A stretch of 64,000 nt of DNA from CAYJEO01 sp964369355 (GCA_964369355.1 CAYJEO010000001.1:27760-91759), one strand, 5' to 3'; counted from the stretch's first letter, positions 43,131 to 51,549 are shown. Made by a program: numbers and translations. Notes: a model not told the origin generated them from the sequence alone.

Positions 43131-44228
43131 TATTCTTCCCTCCTTAAACTAGCATTTATAAATAAATCTAAATCTCCATCTAAAACTTTTGATACAGAAG
43201 ACGTTTCTTTATTTGTTCTATGGTCCTTTACCATTGAATATGGATGCATAACATAACTTCTAATTTGTGAACCAAAATTAATATCCATAGGACTTCCTTT
43301 TAATTGATTTAATTGTTCTTGTTTTCTTTCTTGTTCTAATTTATATAATTTATTTTTAAGTATTTCTAATGCTTTTTCTTTATTTTGAATTTGCGATCTT
43401 TCGTTTTGACATGTCACTACTGTTTTAGTAGGTAGATGCGTAATTCTTACTGCTGAATCTGTTGTATTAACTGATTGGCCACCTGCTCCTGATGAGCGGT
43501 AAACATCTATTCTTAAATCTGATTCTTTTATTTCAATATCGAAGTTTTTTTCCATTTTAGGAATGATATCAATTGATGCAAATGAAGTGTGTCTTCTTGA
43601 GTTTGAATCAAAAGGTGAAATACGTACTAGTCTATGTACTCCTCTTTCTTCTTTTAAATATCCAAAAGCATTAGTTCCTTTTACAATTATTGTTGCTCCT
43701 TTTATACCTACTTCTTCTCCTGGTTGTTCTTCTATTATTTCCGCTTTAAAGCCTTTATTTTCAATATATCTCAAATACATTCTATATAGCATATTAGCCC
43801 AGTCACATGCTTCTGTACCACCTGCTCCTGAATGTATTTCTAAAATTGCATCTTCTTTATCAAATTCTTTATTTAATAATAATTTTGTTTCTAAATTTTC
43901 TAGTAAGTTATTAGTTGGATTTACTTCTTTTTCTATTAAATTAAAAAATTCTAAATCAAAGTCTTCTTTTAATAAATTAAGTGTTTCTATATTATTTTGT
44001 ACACTATTTTTTAAATTATCAAATTCACTTAATATGCTTTTTAATTCATTTGCTTCTTTGATTATTCCCTCACTTGTTTTTTTATCTGACCAAAAGTCTG
44101 GTTCATTCATTTTTTCTTCTAATTCTTTTAATCTAATGTTTTTATTATCTGGGTCAAAGAGCCCTCCATAAACTATTTATTTTTTCTAAATAGTTGTTGT
44201 ATATATTTATTAATTCATTTAGTTCCAT
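43130..44228 (-). CDS. prfB: Peptide chain release factor 2 with programmed +1 frameshift
   Basis: RF2 reads UAA and UGA. The first 24 codons run from the ATG at 44228 to an in-frame UGA at 44156-44154; the rest of the protein is in the +1 frame. The site reads AGG-GCT-CTT-TGA-C, preceded by the Shine-Dalgarno-like GGAGGG. It is the classic autoregulatory slip, in which scarce RF2 lets the ribosome move from CUU-UGA-C to GAC. The joined protein has about 366 residues and carries the GGQ motif in RSSGAGGQSVNTTDSAVR. It shows that UGA is a stop codon here, unlike in mycoplasmas. Confidence 0.95.
44154..44172 (-). promoter_or_regulatory. Programmed frameshift site of prfB
   Basis: Internal Shine-Dalgarno-like GGAGGG, then GCT, slippery CTT (44159-44157), and stop TGA (44156-44154) followed by C. 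All elements of the bacterial RF2 frameshift are present. Zero-frame codon count from the ATG to the TGA is exactly 24. Confidence 0.95.
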
Positions 44229-44231
44229 ATA

Positions 44232-44257
44232 ATCACCTTACTTTTATCATTATAACA
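44232..44257 (-). promoter_or_regulatory. Extended -10 promoter of prfB
   Basis: TGT-TATAAT (-10 at 44254-44249), 11 bases, GGTGAT (44237-44232), ATG at 44228. Confidence 0.55.
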
Positions 44258-44267
44258 TTTTTTTTAA

Positions 44268-44295
44268 TTAAAAAAAAGGTATTTTAAACCTTTTA
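44268..44295 (-). terminator. Terminator of the SDR gene
   Basis: The plus-strand stretch AAAAGGT-loop-ACCTTTT gives a 7-bp stem, and eight Ts follow on the minus strand. Confidence 0.65.
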
Positions 44296-45081
44296 TACTC
44301 CCATACTATTTGTTTCTGGTAAAGTAGAACCACCGTCTATTACTATACCTTGTCCAGTTATGTAAGAAGATTCATCGCTTGCTAAAAATGCTGCTAATTC
44401 TCCTATTTCTTCTATTGTTCCCAATCTTTTCATAGGTACTGCTGAACCTATTGAATCTATTACAGATTGCGGATTTTGTGGATTACTATCTTTAGCCATA
44501 TTTTCTACTAACGGTGTTAATATGTATCCTGGTAAAATAGAGTTTACTCTTATATTATCATTTACAACTTCCATTGCTAATGATTTCGTAAATCCCATAT
44601 TAGCTGCTTTTGTAGTTGCATATGCTACTTCCCCTGGATCTGCTACCATAGGTCCTGTTACACTAGATAAATTTACAATTGCACCATATTGTTCTTTTTT
44701 CATATGTTTAATTACTGATTTACTTACATTCCAAGGTCCTTTTATATTTATATCAAAATGCTTATCTCTTATTTCATTTGATGTTTCTAAGAACGAACTT
44801 AATAAGCAAATTCCTGCATTATTTACTAAAATGTCTATTTTTTGATGTTTAGTAATTATATCATTTACACAATTTTCTACTAATTGATCATTACTTATAT
44901 CTACTTTATAACCAAAAACTTTTCCTTGATATTCATTTAGATTAGTTAAAGTTTCTGCTATCTTTTCACTATAGTCTAAAATTATTACTTTAGCTCCATA
45001 TTTTAAAAATACTTTTACAATTCCTAATCCATTTCCCATAGCTCCGCCTGTTACTATTGCTACTTTATTTTCTAATTTCAT
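44293..45081 (-). CDS. Short-chain dehydrogenase/reductase, UcpA-like
   Basis: The 262-residue protein is a classical SDR. The NAD(P)-binding motif is TGGAMGNGLGI, followed by NNAG in ILVNNAGICL. The catalytic Ser lies in VNLSSVTG and the Tyr-Lys pair in YATTKAAN. The C-terminal ITGQGIVIDGGST is the usual end strand. Such enzymes oxidise or reduce alcohols, ketones and sugars; the substrate cannot be inferred. It follows yutD after one base and ends at its own terminator. Confidence 0.88.
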   Translation of the reverse strand: MKLENKVAIVTGGAMGNGLGIVKVFLKYGAKVIILDYSEKIAETLTNLNEYQGKVFGYKVDISNDQLVENCVNDIITKHQKIDILVNNAGICLLSSFLETSNEIRDKHFDINIKGPWNVSKSVIKHMKKEQYGAIVNLSSVTGPMVADPGEVAYATTKAANMGFTKSLAMEVVNDNIRVNSILPGYILTPLVENMAKDSNPQNPQSVIDSIGSAVPMKRLGTIEEIGELAAFLASDESSYITGQGIVIDGGSTLPETNSMGV

Positions 45082-45082
45082 A

Positions 45083-45352
45083 TTAATCTTCCTTTTCTAA
45101 AATAAAATATTTACATTCATAAGCACATTTTTCTTTTATATATTTTTTAATATTAGTAAAATCATTAATATTGGTACATGATTTATTTTCTGGTTTATAA
45201 AATCCTTTTAATCTAAGTTTCCCATAAGCCCAGTCTCCTAGTATGTAATCATATTCTGAAAAATAATCTGTATATTTTTTTTCTACTTCGTCTTTTATAA
45301 ATCCGTCTTTATAATCTTCTATTAATTTATATTTTATACCTTCTAATACCAT
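45083..45352 (-). CDS. yutD: YutD-like protein (DUF1027)
   Basis: The 89-residue protein contains the family's most conserved stretch, YDYILGDWAYGKLRLKGFY, preceded by YKLIEDYKDGF and followed by a C-terminal cysteine-containing CAYECKYFILE. YutD proteins are small cytoplasmic proteins of Firmicutes with no assigned function. In Bacillus subtilis yutD and yunB are near neighbours, as here. Confidence 0.82.
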   Translation of the reverse strand: MVLEGIKYKLIEDYKDGFIKDEVEKKYTDYFSEYDYILGDWAYGKLRLKGFYKPENKSCTNINDFTNIKKYIKEKCAYECKYFILEKED

Positions 45353-45355
45353 TTT

Positions 45356-45374
45356 ATCACCTACTATAATTATA
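45356..45374 (-). promoter_or_regulatory. Compact promoter of yutD-SDR
   Basis: TATAAT (45374-45369), seven bases, GGTGAT (45361-45356), ATG at 45352. Confidence 0.55.
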
Positions 45375-45388
45375 CACCTTTTTTATTA

Positions 45389-46141
45389 TTAATCTACTGG
45401 TATTGATAAAATTGATGAATTTTCGTTTATTCCGTTTGCATAATATTCTGGTACACTACCATTTATTAACTTAATAGATATCGGTATTTTGGAATCAATA
45501 GTTATTTTTTCTGTTAGAAATGGCATTATAACTTGTACTGATGTTTCTACTTCTATAAATACTTCTAATAAAGCATTGTTAATTCCATATTCTTTTATTT
45601 CTGTTTTTATATTACTGATAACATTTCCTACTAAGTTTAATCTTACTGGTATTTTAGGTCCTAAATTTGATAATAAAGAGTTATTTAAAGGTAATAATGA
45701 AGGTATATAAAAAATAACCCCATTGTTTTCATTTTTATATTCTAAATTAGGGTCATTTTGATAACTATTTAAATTTAAAACACCATTTTCTAATTCTATT
45801 AAATTTTCGTATATATTAGTTGTAACTGATGTTAATAACTTATTTACTATTATTGGATTAAAATCTATTGTATTTATTTCTTCATTTATATTTTTATTTA
45901 TTAAAAATAAATTTTCTATATCTATTTGATCTGTTATTTCTTTATTTATAGATAAATTTACTATTTGTGATGTTATTTTTATTATTTCTTGACTAGCATA
46001 ATTATTTAAAGTTGGCATTATTTTATCATTTATGTATAAAAATGATGAATATATCCCTATAAAAACTAGGATAATTAAAATAATTATTTTATCTTTGTTA
46101 GTAATTTTTATTTTTTTATATTTCTTTATTTTTTTTCTCAT
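45389..46141 (-). CDS. yunB: Sporulation protein YunB-like
   Basis: The 250-residue protein has a very basic N-terminus, one membrane helix (about residues 18-38) and an extracytoplasmic part. It follows the YunB plan: IMPTLNNYASQEIIKIT...IN, a middle IPLG-like stretch (FYIPSLLPLNNSLL), LGPKIPVRLNLVG, YGINNALLEVFIEVETSVQVIMPF and the closing IPISIKLINGSVPEYY. YunB is a sigma-E-controlled protein needed for efficient sporulation in Bacillus subtilis. No Shine-Dalgarno is seen, and a TATAAT lies only five bases before the ATG, so its mRNA may be leaderless. The neighbour yutD matches the Bacillus context. Confidence 0.72.
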   Translation of the reverse strand: MRKKIKKYKKIKITNKDKIIILIILVFIGIYSSFLYINDKIMPTLNNYASQEIIKITSQIVNLSINKEITDQIDIENLFLINKNINEEINTIDFNPIIVNKLLTSVTTNIYENLIELENGVLNLNSYQNDPNLEYKNENNGVIFYIPSLLPLNNSLLSNLGPKIPVRLNLVGNVISNIKTEIKEYGINNALLEVFIEVETSVQVIMPFLTEKITIDSKIPISIKLINGSVPEYYANGINENSSILSIPVD

Positions 46142-46144
46142 ATT

Positions 46145-46178
46145 TAATTATATGAAAAAAGACTATATAAATATATAA
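46145..46178 (-). terminator. Terminator of nrdG
   Basis: AAGATTATAT pairs with ATATAGTCTT (one wobble) on the minus strand, followed by TTTTTTC. Its tail overlaps the CATATAAT that precedes yunB. Confidence 0.6.
46147..46154 (-). promoter_or_regulatory. CATATAAT element immediately before yunB
   Basis: CATATAAT (46154-46147) ends five bases before the yunB ATG. It resembles the -10 of the yabP and yabG elements, but the -35 region is poor (ATATATT at a 15-base spacing). It could also be a plain sigma-A TATAAT. Confidence 0.35.
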
Positions 46179-46696
46179 TCTTTTTTTTCTTCTTGAATTT
46201 CTTCTAGGGTGATTATTTTATTTTGTTCTAATGAGGATTTAACATCTATTAGTCTTTGATTAGTTGAACCTCTAAATTTAGTATTATAACTTAGTTTATC
46301 TAGTTCGAATTTACCATCGATTAAAACATCAATATTATTTAATAAATCTAAAAAATATTTGTTTTTAGAATTTATTATTTGTTCATAAGTATATCCTGTA
46401 TAACACCAAACATTTAAACCTATATCTTTAACAGATGCAGCTATATATGCGCATTGTTTTGCTTGCATAAATGGTTCTCCACCTGATAGTGTTATTCCAT
46501 CATGATATTTTAAGTTTTTTATTTGTTTAATTAATAAATCAACGTCAATATCAAATCCATCATTTGTATCATGTGTTGCAGGATTTTGACAACCTTTACA
46601 ATTATGAGAACATCCTTGAGTCCATACAACTGCTCTTATGCCTATTCCATCAACTATACTTTCTTCTTGTAAGTTAGCAGCTAATCTTATTTGCAT
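46163..46696 (-). CDS. nrdG: Anaerobic ribonucleotide reductase activating enzyme
   Basis: NrdG is a radical-SAM enzyme that installs the glycyl radical on NrdD. The 177-residue protein has the cluster-binding CX3CX2C motif in TQGCSHNCKGCQNP and the GGE-type SAM contact in GITLSGGEPFMQ. It overlaps the upstream small glycyl-radical gene by ten bases, so substrate segment and activase are translationally coupled. Confidence 0.95.
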   Translation of the reverse strand: MQIRLAANLQEESIVDGIGIRAVVWTQGCSHNCKGCQNPATHDTNDGFDIDVDLLIKQIKNLKYHDGITLSGGEPFMQAKQCAYIAASVKDIGLNVWCYTGYTYEQIINSKNKYFLDLLNNIDVLIDGKFELDKLSYNTKFRGSTNQRLIDVKSSLEQNKIITLEEIQEEKKDYIFI

Positions 46697-46836
46697 TCGT
46701 GTTTTACTCTGTCTTTTTCTTCTGCTTGTTTAGCGTCATTAAATCTTTCTTTAGTTCCTACTAAATATCCAGTAATTCGTCTGATTCTTTCAAATCCTAC
46801 TCCTTCTCCTTCTTTTTTTACTACTCTTTTTTCCAT
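46687..46836 (-). CDS. Separate 49-residue glycyl-radical segment of anaerobic ribonucleotide reductase
   Basis: A 49-codon gene (ATG 46836, TAA 46689-46687) lies between nrdD and nrdG. Its product ends in FERIRRITGYLVG, then RFNDAKQAEEKDRVKHE. In NrdD proteins this sequence is the C-terminal tail: RR(V/I)xGYLG holds the glycine that carries the radical, and R-V-K-H closes the protein. The nrdD gene upstream stops after its zinc site and lacks this motif, so the radical residue appears to be supplied in trans. It has its own GGTGAT ribosome binding site four bases before the ATG. It overlaps nrdG by ten bases. A sequencing frameshift is the main alternative, but two stop codons would have to be explained. 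Confidence 0.85.
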   Translation of the reverse strand: MEKRVVKKEGEGVGFERIRRITGYLVGTKERFNDAKQAEEKDRVKHECK

Positions 46837-46844
46837 ATTATCAC

Positions 46845-49085
46845 CTATAATCTTTCTATTCCTTCAAAAGCTTTTCTACCACACCCTGGGCATACATCTC
46901 CAATTATTCCAACATATCCACATACTGGATCTCTATCTACTGGGTGGTTTATTGCTCCGTATCCTATTTTTGCATCATGCATTATTCTTATTATTTTTTC
47001 AAATGCTTCTAGATTAGATGATGTATCTCCATCTAATTCTATATATGAAATGTGACCAGCATTTGTAAGTGCATGATATGGGCCTTCTAGATGTAATTTA
47101 TTTGGCACTGATATTTCATAATGTACTGGTACATGAAATGAGTTTGTATAGTAATTTCTATCTGTTATACCATTTAATTTACCATATATTGCTTGATCTA
47201 TTTTTAAAAATCTACCTGATAGTCCTTCTGCTGGTGTTGCAATTAGTGAGAAATTTAATTTATATTTAGTTGCATATTCATCAGCTTTTTGTCTCATGAA
47301 TCCAATAATTTCAAGACCTAATTCTTGGGCTTCTTTTGTTTCTCCGTGATGTTTACCTATTAATGCTTTTAAACATTCTGCTAAACCTATAAATCCAAAT
47401 GTTAAAGTACCATGTTTTAATACTTTTCTTAATTTGTCTGTAGATTTTAACTTTTCTGAATCCATCCATACTCCTTGTCCCATTAAAAATGGGAAATTAT
47501 ATACATGTGCATTTCCTTGAATTTCAAATCGTTCTAATAATTGGTCTTTAACTAAATCTAGTAATTCTTCTAATTCTTTAAAGAAACCTTCTAAATCTGT
47601 TTTTTCATTTATAGCATTACCATATTTTAGTCCAAGTCTAGGTAAATTAATTGATGTAAATGATAAATTACCTCTACCTGGTGTTATTGCTTTATTTTCA
47701 TCCACTACATTTGATAAAACTCTTGTTCTACAACCCATATAAGATACTTCAGTATTATAGTCTCCTTCTTTATAATATTGTAAGTTATAAGGAGAATCTA
47801 TAAATGAGAAATTAGGGAATAATCTTTTAGCTGATACTTTACATGATAATTTAAATAAATCATAATTTATATCACCTTCATTAAAATTTATTCCTTCTTT
47901 TACTTTAAATATCGATATAGGGAATATTGGTGTTTCATTTTTACCTAGCCCTGAATCTGCTGCTAGTAAATAATTTTTAACAACCATTCTTCCTTCTTCT
48001 GATGTATCTGTTCCAAAGTTAATTGATGAAAATGGAACTTGTGCTCCTGCTCTTGAATGCATTGTATTTAAATTATGTATAAATGCTTCCATTGCTTGAT
48101 ATGTAATTCTATCTGTTTTTTGTAAGGCTTTTTCATATGATGTTTTAAATATTTTTTCTATTTGTTCTGATTTTTCTGTAAATTTATTAAATATTTCTAA
48201 ATCAAATTTAATTGATTTTAATTTATTTATTTCTTTTGCTATATCGTCCATATTAACTATATTTAATAATGATGAAAAGTCTAGAAAATCATATATTGCT
48301 TGTTTAAATTGTTTTTTAAAAGTAACAAGTACTCCCGGTGCTAGATAATAATCAAATGCTGGTATACTTTGTCCCCCATGTTGATCATTTTGATTTGATT
48401 GAATTGCTATTGCTGCTAATGCTGAATAACTCATAATATCTTTTGGTTGTCTTAAATGTCCATGTCCTGTTGAAAAACCATTTGTAAATAATTTTTTTAA
48501 ATCTATTTGGCAACATGTTACAGTTTTCATTGGCATAAAGTCCATGTCATGAATATGTATATCACCATTATCATGTGCCTCAGCAAATTTTTCTTTCATC
48601 ATATATGCCTTAGCAAATTCTTTTGATAAACTACTTCCATATTGAAGCATAGTTCCCATTGCAGTATCACCATCTACATTGGCATTTTCTCTTTTTGAAT
48701 CTTCTTCTTCAGCTGATTTTAATGTAAGACTTTCTAAAGATTTTAAAAATTTATGTTGTTTGTGTTCTCCGAATATATATTGTCTAGCATTACTTCTTTT
48801 TTCTCTATATAAAGAAAATGATTCATAAGCATCTTTATATCCTAGTTCATTTAATTCATTTTCAATCAAATCTTGAATTTGTTCGATTTTAATTTTGTCT
48901 ACGTTTAAGTTTTTTATTTTTTCTAAAACAGTAGTATATACTTTATTAACATCTTCTTCATTATATTTTAATTCGTCTTCATCTATTTTAATAGAATCCA
49001 TACCTTTTTTAATGGCTAATGCGATTTTAGCACCATTGAAATCTACTTTTTTTCCATTTCTTTTAATTACTTTTAAATTTTCCAT
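46845..49085 (-). CDS. nrdD: Anaerobic ribonucleoside-triphosphate reductase, large part without the glycyl-radical tail
   Basis: Class III ribonucleotide reductase makes deoxyribonucleotides without oxygen. The protein has 746 residues from the ATG at 49085 with GGAGGT upstream. It has an N-terminal ATP cone (VIKRNGKKVDFNGAKIALAI), then the ten-stranded barrel with DGDIHIHDMDFM, HGGQSIPAFDYY and RVLSNV. Near the end is the zinc-binding DPVCGYVGIIGDVCPGCGR. The protein then stops after FEGIERL, before the radical-bearing RRxxGYLG motif, which is on the next gene. It has a strong sigma-A promoter. Confidence 0.93.
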   Translation of the reverse strand: MENLKVIKRNGKKVDFNGAKIALAIKKGMDSIKIDEDELKYNEEDVNKVYTTVLEKIKNLNVDKIKIEQIQDLIENELNELGYKDAYESFSLYREKRSNARQYIFGEHKQHKFLKSLESLTLKSAEEEDSKRENANVDGDTAMGTMLQYGSSLSKEFAKAYMMKEKFAEAHDNGDIHIHDMDFMPMKTVTCCQIDLKKLFTNGFSTGHGHLRQPKDIMSYSALAAIAIQSNQNDQHGGQSIPAFDYYLAPGVLVTFKKQFKQAIYDFLDFSSLLNIVNMDDIAKEINKLKSIKFDLEIFNKFTEKSEQIEKIFKTSYEKALQKTDRITYQAMEAFIHNLNTMHSRAGAQVPFSSINFGTDTSEEGRMVVKNYLLAADSGLGKNETPIFPISIFKVKEGINFNEGDINYDLFKLSCKVSAKRLFPNFSFIDSPYNLQYYKEGDYNTEVSYMGCRTRVLSNVVDENKAITPGRGNLSFTSINLPRLGLKYGNAINEKTDLEGFFKELEELLDLVKDQLLERFEIQGNAHVYNFPFLMGQGVWMDSEKLKSTDKLRKVLKHGTLTFGFIGLAECLKALIGKHHGETKEAQELGLEIIGFMRQKADEYATKYKLNFSLIATPAEGLSGRFLKIDQAIYGKLNGITDRNYYTNSFHVPVHYEISVPNKLHLEGPYHALTNAGHISYIELDGDTSSNLEAFEKIIRIMHDAKIGYGAINHPVDRDPVCGYVGIIGDVCPGCGRKAFEGIERL

Positions 49086-49112
49086 ACATCTGACCTCCAC
49101 TACTATGATTTC

Positions 49113-49142
49113 ATTATAGTCACAAAATTAAGTTAAAGTCAA
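49113..49142 (-). promoter_or_regulatory. Sigma-A promoter of the nrdD operon
   Basis: TTGACT (49142-49137), 18-base spacer, TATAAT (49118-49113). No clear NrdR box is seen in the 190 bases upstream of nrdD; the rest of that interval holds only AT-rich sequence and a terminator. Confidence 0.75.
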
Positions 49143-49263
49143 TATACATTTTGTTTGCTTTTAATATGTGTTTTTTTGACATTTATAATAAAATATTACC
49201 TTTTTCTCTTTATTTATAATAAAATTTGTTTCTTTTTTATTTTGAAAAAATTTGTTCGTTTTA

Positions 49264-49290
49264 TTAAAAAAAGAATATTTTCATATTCTT
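49264..49290 (-). terminator. Terminator of the long pilin-like gene
   Basis: AAGAATAT (49271-49278), loop TTTC, ATATTCTT (49283-49290), T run on the minus strand. The hairpin is identical to the one at 50672-50691. Confidence 0.75.
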
Positions 49291-50614
49291 ATTTAACTAC
49301 TACATATGGATCGTTGTATAAACCTGTTCCTGTCAATGTTACATCTGCTTTTAAGGATATAACAGGTCTTACATAATATGACTTCCATGTGTATGTGGCC
49401 CAAATTTGTTCATTTGAAGTTGTTGCTAGACCGTAAGAAGATCCCCAACCTATTCCTTGTGTTGTTATTGTCCAATTCCAAAGTCCATTATATAAATAAT
49501 TACTGCTAATAAACGGCCAGCTATCACCTTCTTGCCTGTGATAACTACCAGACAAAACTGCTTCATGAAAGTCATATGTACCAACTGGATAAGTTAATAA
49601 TCCATTTCCATACTCAGATTCTTCTACTGTATAACTTGATTCTTTATTACATTCAAGATTATAACCTTTTGAATATATTTCATAAAATTTTTGGTGATCA
49701 TTAGTAGAATAGGTCCATCCTTGATTAAGTGATGTTCCTGAGGTTTGCCCACTGTCCGAGCAAAACACTGAGTCTGCTATATACTCTTGACTATCAATTA
49801 TATTTGTAGCATACCAATTATCTAACACTATTTTTAAGTTTGAAGATGTTATAGTACCATCAACATTTTCATAAGCATATTTAAGAATGTTTGAATTTGT
49901 AGAATTGGGATTGTAACTATGAGTACCTATTGTTGTATCAACTCCTATTTTCCCTGTTTGTTCTGCTTCTGTTGGTGGTGTAGTTCCTGCATATATTATG
50001 CGTATTGTTCCATCACCATTTATTCTTATAATATTCCAATAATAATCATCAAATTTTAACCAATTATCATTAACTGCACCTCGATAGTAATAAGATTCAC
50101 CTAAACTATCTGTAGTAACATGAATACCTGTATCTATCTCTACTACAGAGGGTGCTGTTATTTTGTTTTTTGCGTTTATTACATCCATTCCCTCGCTTGA
50201 CAATATGTATTCGGCAGTATTAAAATTCGGTACACATTCTTCTTGTGTTTTAATTGTATTATCTTCATTTATTTCTTTATCTTCAAAGTTTTTTGTATAG
50301 CAAACATTATCCAAATACACTGCTATATATATTTGCCCATTGTCTTTTATTTTTAAAATCCCATTATCTGGTTTTTCTGATGTTGTTTTTATTTCACTAT
50401 ATAAATTAGTTTCACCATCAAAAGTAATTCCTTCTAAATGCGATGTTGCATAATATGTTTCAGCTCCATCTAGTATAAATTTTACTTCTGATAAGTTTGC
50501 AGACTTTTGTGCATCATCTATTATACCTAAAATAATAGGTGTTGCTATTGCCATTATTATCACTAATATTACTAATACAGCTAGTAACTCAATTAATGTG
50601 AATCCCTTTTTCAT
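49289..50614 (-). CDS. Long prepilin-type surface protein with a C-terminal lectin-fold-like domain
   Basis: The 441-residue protein begins with a canonical type III (type IV pilin) signal, MKKGFTLIELLAVLVILVII: Lys-Gly before the cleavage site, Phe at +1 and Glu at +5, then the polymerisation helix. Typical pilins have 120-200 residues; here a long C-terminal region follows. It includes YYWNIIRINGDGTIRIIYAG and ends YYVRPVISLKADVTLTGTG, a pattern like DUF6273/C-type-lectin-like domains with WxxRxP...VRPxxxL endings. It is probably exported and anchored as a minor pilin or pseudopilin that displays a binding domain. No pilin peptidase or assembly ATPase is in the window. Confidence 0.75.
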   Translation of the reverse strand: MKKGFTLIELLAVLVILVIIMAIATPIILGIIDDAQKSANLSEVKFILDGAETYYATSHLEGITFDGETNLYSEIKTTSEKPDNGILKIKDNGQIYIAVYLDNVCYTKNFEDKEINEDNTIKTQEECVPNFNTAEYILSSEGMDVINAKNKITAPSVVEIDTGIHVTTDSLGESYYYRGAVNDNWLKFDDYYWNIIRINGDGTIRIIYAGTTPPTEAEQTGKIGVDTTIGTHSYNPNSTNSNILKYAYENVDGTITSSNLKIVLDNWYATNIIDSQEYIADSVFCSDSGQTSGTSLNQGWTYSTNDHQKFYEIYSKGYNLECNKESSYTVEESEYGNGLLTYPVGTYDFHEAVLSGSYHRQEGDSWPFISSNYLYNGLWNWTITTQGIGWGSSYGLATTSNEQIWATYTWKSYYVRPVISLKADVTLTGTGLYNDPYVVVK

Positions 50615-50664
50615 ATATACTCTCCTATTCTATTAATATTTTATCAAAAATTACTTTTTTTAAC

Positions 50665-50691
50665 AATAAAAAAGAATATTTTCATATTCTT
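50665..50691 (-). terminator. Terminator of the 114-residue membrane protein gene
   Basis: AAGAATAT (50672-50679), TTTC, ATATTCTT (50684-50691). Same 20-base hairpin as at 49271-49290. Confidence 0.7.
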
Positions 50692-51035
50692 TATCTTATT
50701 ATTTTTTCTTCATCTATACTTACTTTTTTATCTGTTAGACTTTGTGGTGTGAAGTTTATTATATTTTGTGCTTTTAATGCATCATATATAGCAGGAGCTC
50801 CTATAAACGTGAAAACACCAACCCAAATACTGTCATATAAAGTTAAATCATAAAATTGAATTGCAAAAGGTATTCCCATAGCAAAAGCTAAAAGTAAATT
50901 CATAACCCATATATGCCATCCTTCTTTTAACATAGATGATGTTTTTAATTTTTGTATAGCAGTCATTAATATTATTGAAAAAAGCATACTGACCGCTAAT
51001 ATATTTATAAGTTTATCTGGTAAAACTAAATCCAT
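50691..51035 (-). CDS. Small membrane protein, possibly holin-like
   Basis: The 114-residue protein has about three hydrophobic segments (residues 10-27, 40-60, 68-85) and a charged C-terminal tail (TDKKVSIDEEKIIR). The size and layout are those of phage-type holins, but no endolysin or phage gene is adjacent and no motif settles the matter. It is divergent from the 141-residue membrane protein gene. Function unknown. Confidence 0.4.
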   Translation of the reverse strand: MDLVLPDKLINILAVSMLFSIILMTAIQKLKTSSMLKEGWHIWVMNLLLAFAMGIPFAIQFYDLTLYDSIWVGVFTFIGAPAIYDALKAQNIINFTPQSLTDKKVSIDEEKIIR

Positions 51036-51123
51036 ATAATCATCCTTTCTAAAATATTATATTAATATCTAATTACTTTGTACATTATGTATAAGTAGTT
51101 TCATATTATTTTATAGGTGAACT

Positions 51124-51549
51124 ATGGAAGATAAATATATAAAGCAAAAAGAAGAAGAAATTTTAAATGGACAAATCTTAGGGATTGTTATTTTTTTAAT
51201 ATCTATTTGTTTTTCTTTATATGTTGCTTTAGAACAAAAGAAATTTTTAGAAGATGAAAATTATCCTATTGATAATGAATTGTTAGAAAGTATTGTTTTT
51301 TATAATCGTATTGTCTTAACAATTGCTATTTTTTATTTTTTATATTTAAGTTATGAAACATTACAGTTAGCTAGACTAACCAAAAGCGATACATATATTG
51401 CTTCTTTACAAGTTTTTGCTTCTCTACTTATATCTTTTGCTGGTTTAATTAGCTTATATATAATTTTATATAATAAACAAGTTAATAATGACCCTAATGA
51501 TGGTAGTGATTTAGAAGAAATAATTGATAATTTAAATTTTGAAGTATAA
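51124..51549 (+). CDS. Membrane protein of unknown function
   Basis: The 141-residue protein has three predicted membrane helices (about residues 16-36, 60-80, 93-115), an acidic linker after the first helix and an acidic C-terminus (NDPNDGSDLEEIIDNL). A GGTGAA ribosome binding site precedes the ATG. It is the only plus-strand gene between 37.3 and 59.3 kb. No family was recognised. Confidence 0.5.
   Translation: MEDKYIKQKEEEILNGQILGIVIFLISICFSLYVALEQKKFLEDENYPIDNELLESIVFYNRIVLTIAIFYFLYLSYETLQLARLTKSDTYIASLQVFASLLISFAGLISLYIILYNKQVNNDPNDGSDLEEIIDNLNFEV

Noticed and set aside
43563..44171. Long open frame (202 codons) on the plus strand opposite prfB
   Set aside because: It is the antisense of a conserved gene, lacks a ribosome binding site, and its low-complexity Ser/Phe/Ile composition is what the reverse of AT-rich coding DNA gives.
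49155..49376. 73-codon plus-strand frame between nrdD and the long pilin-like gene
   Set aside because: It runs through a terminator hairpin and the 3' end of a conserved gene, has no ribosome binding site, and is Phe/Ile/Lys-rich noise.
50691..51035. Remnant prophage based on a holin-like protein
   Set aside because: A single small membrane protein without lysin, integrase or structural genes is not enough.
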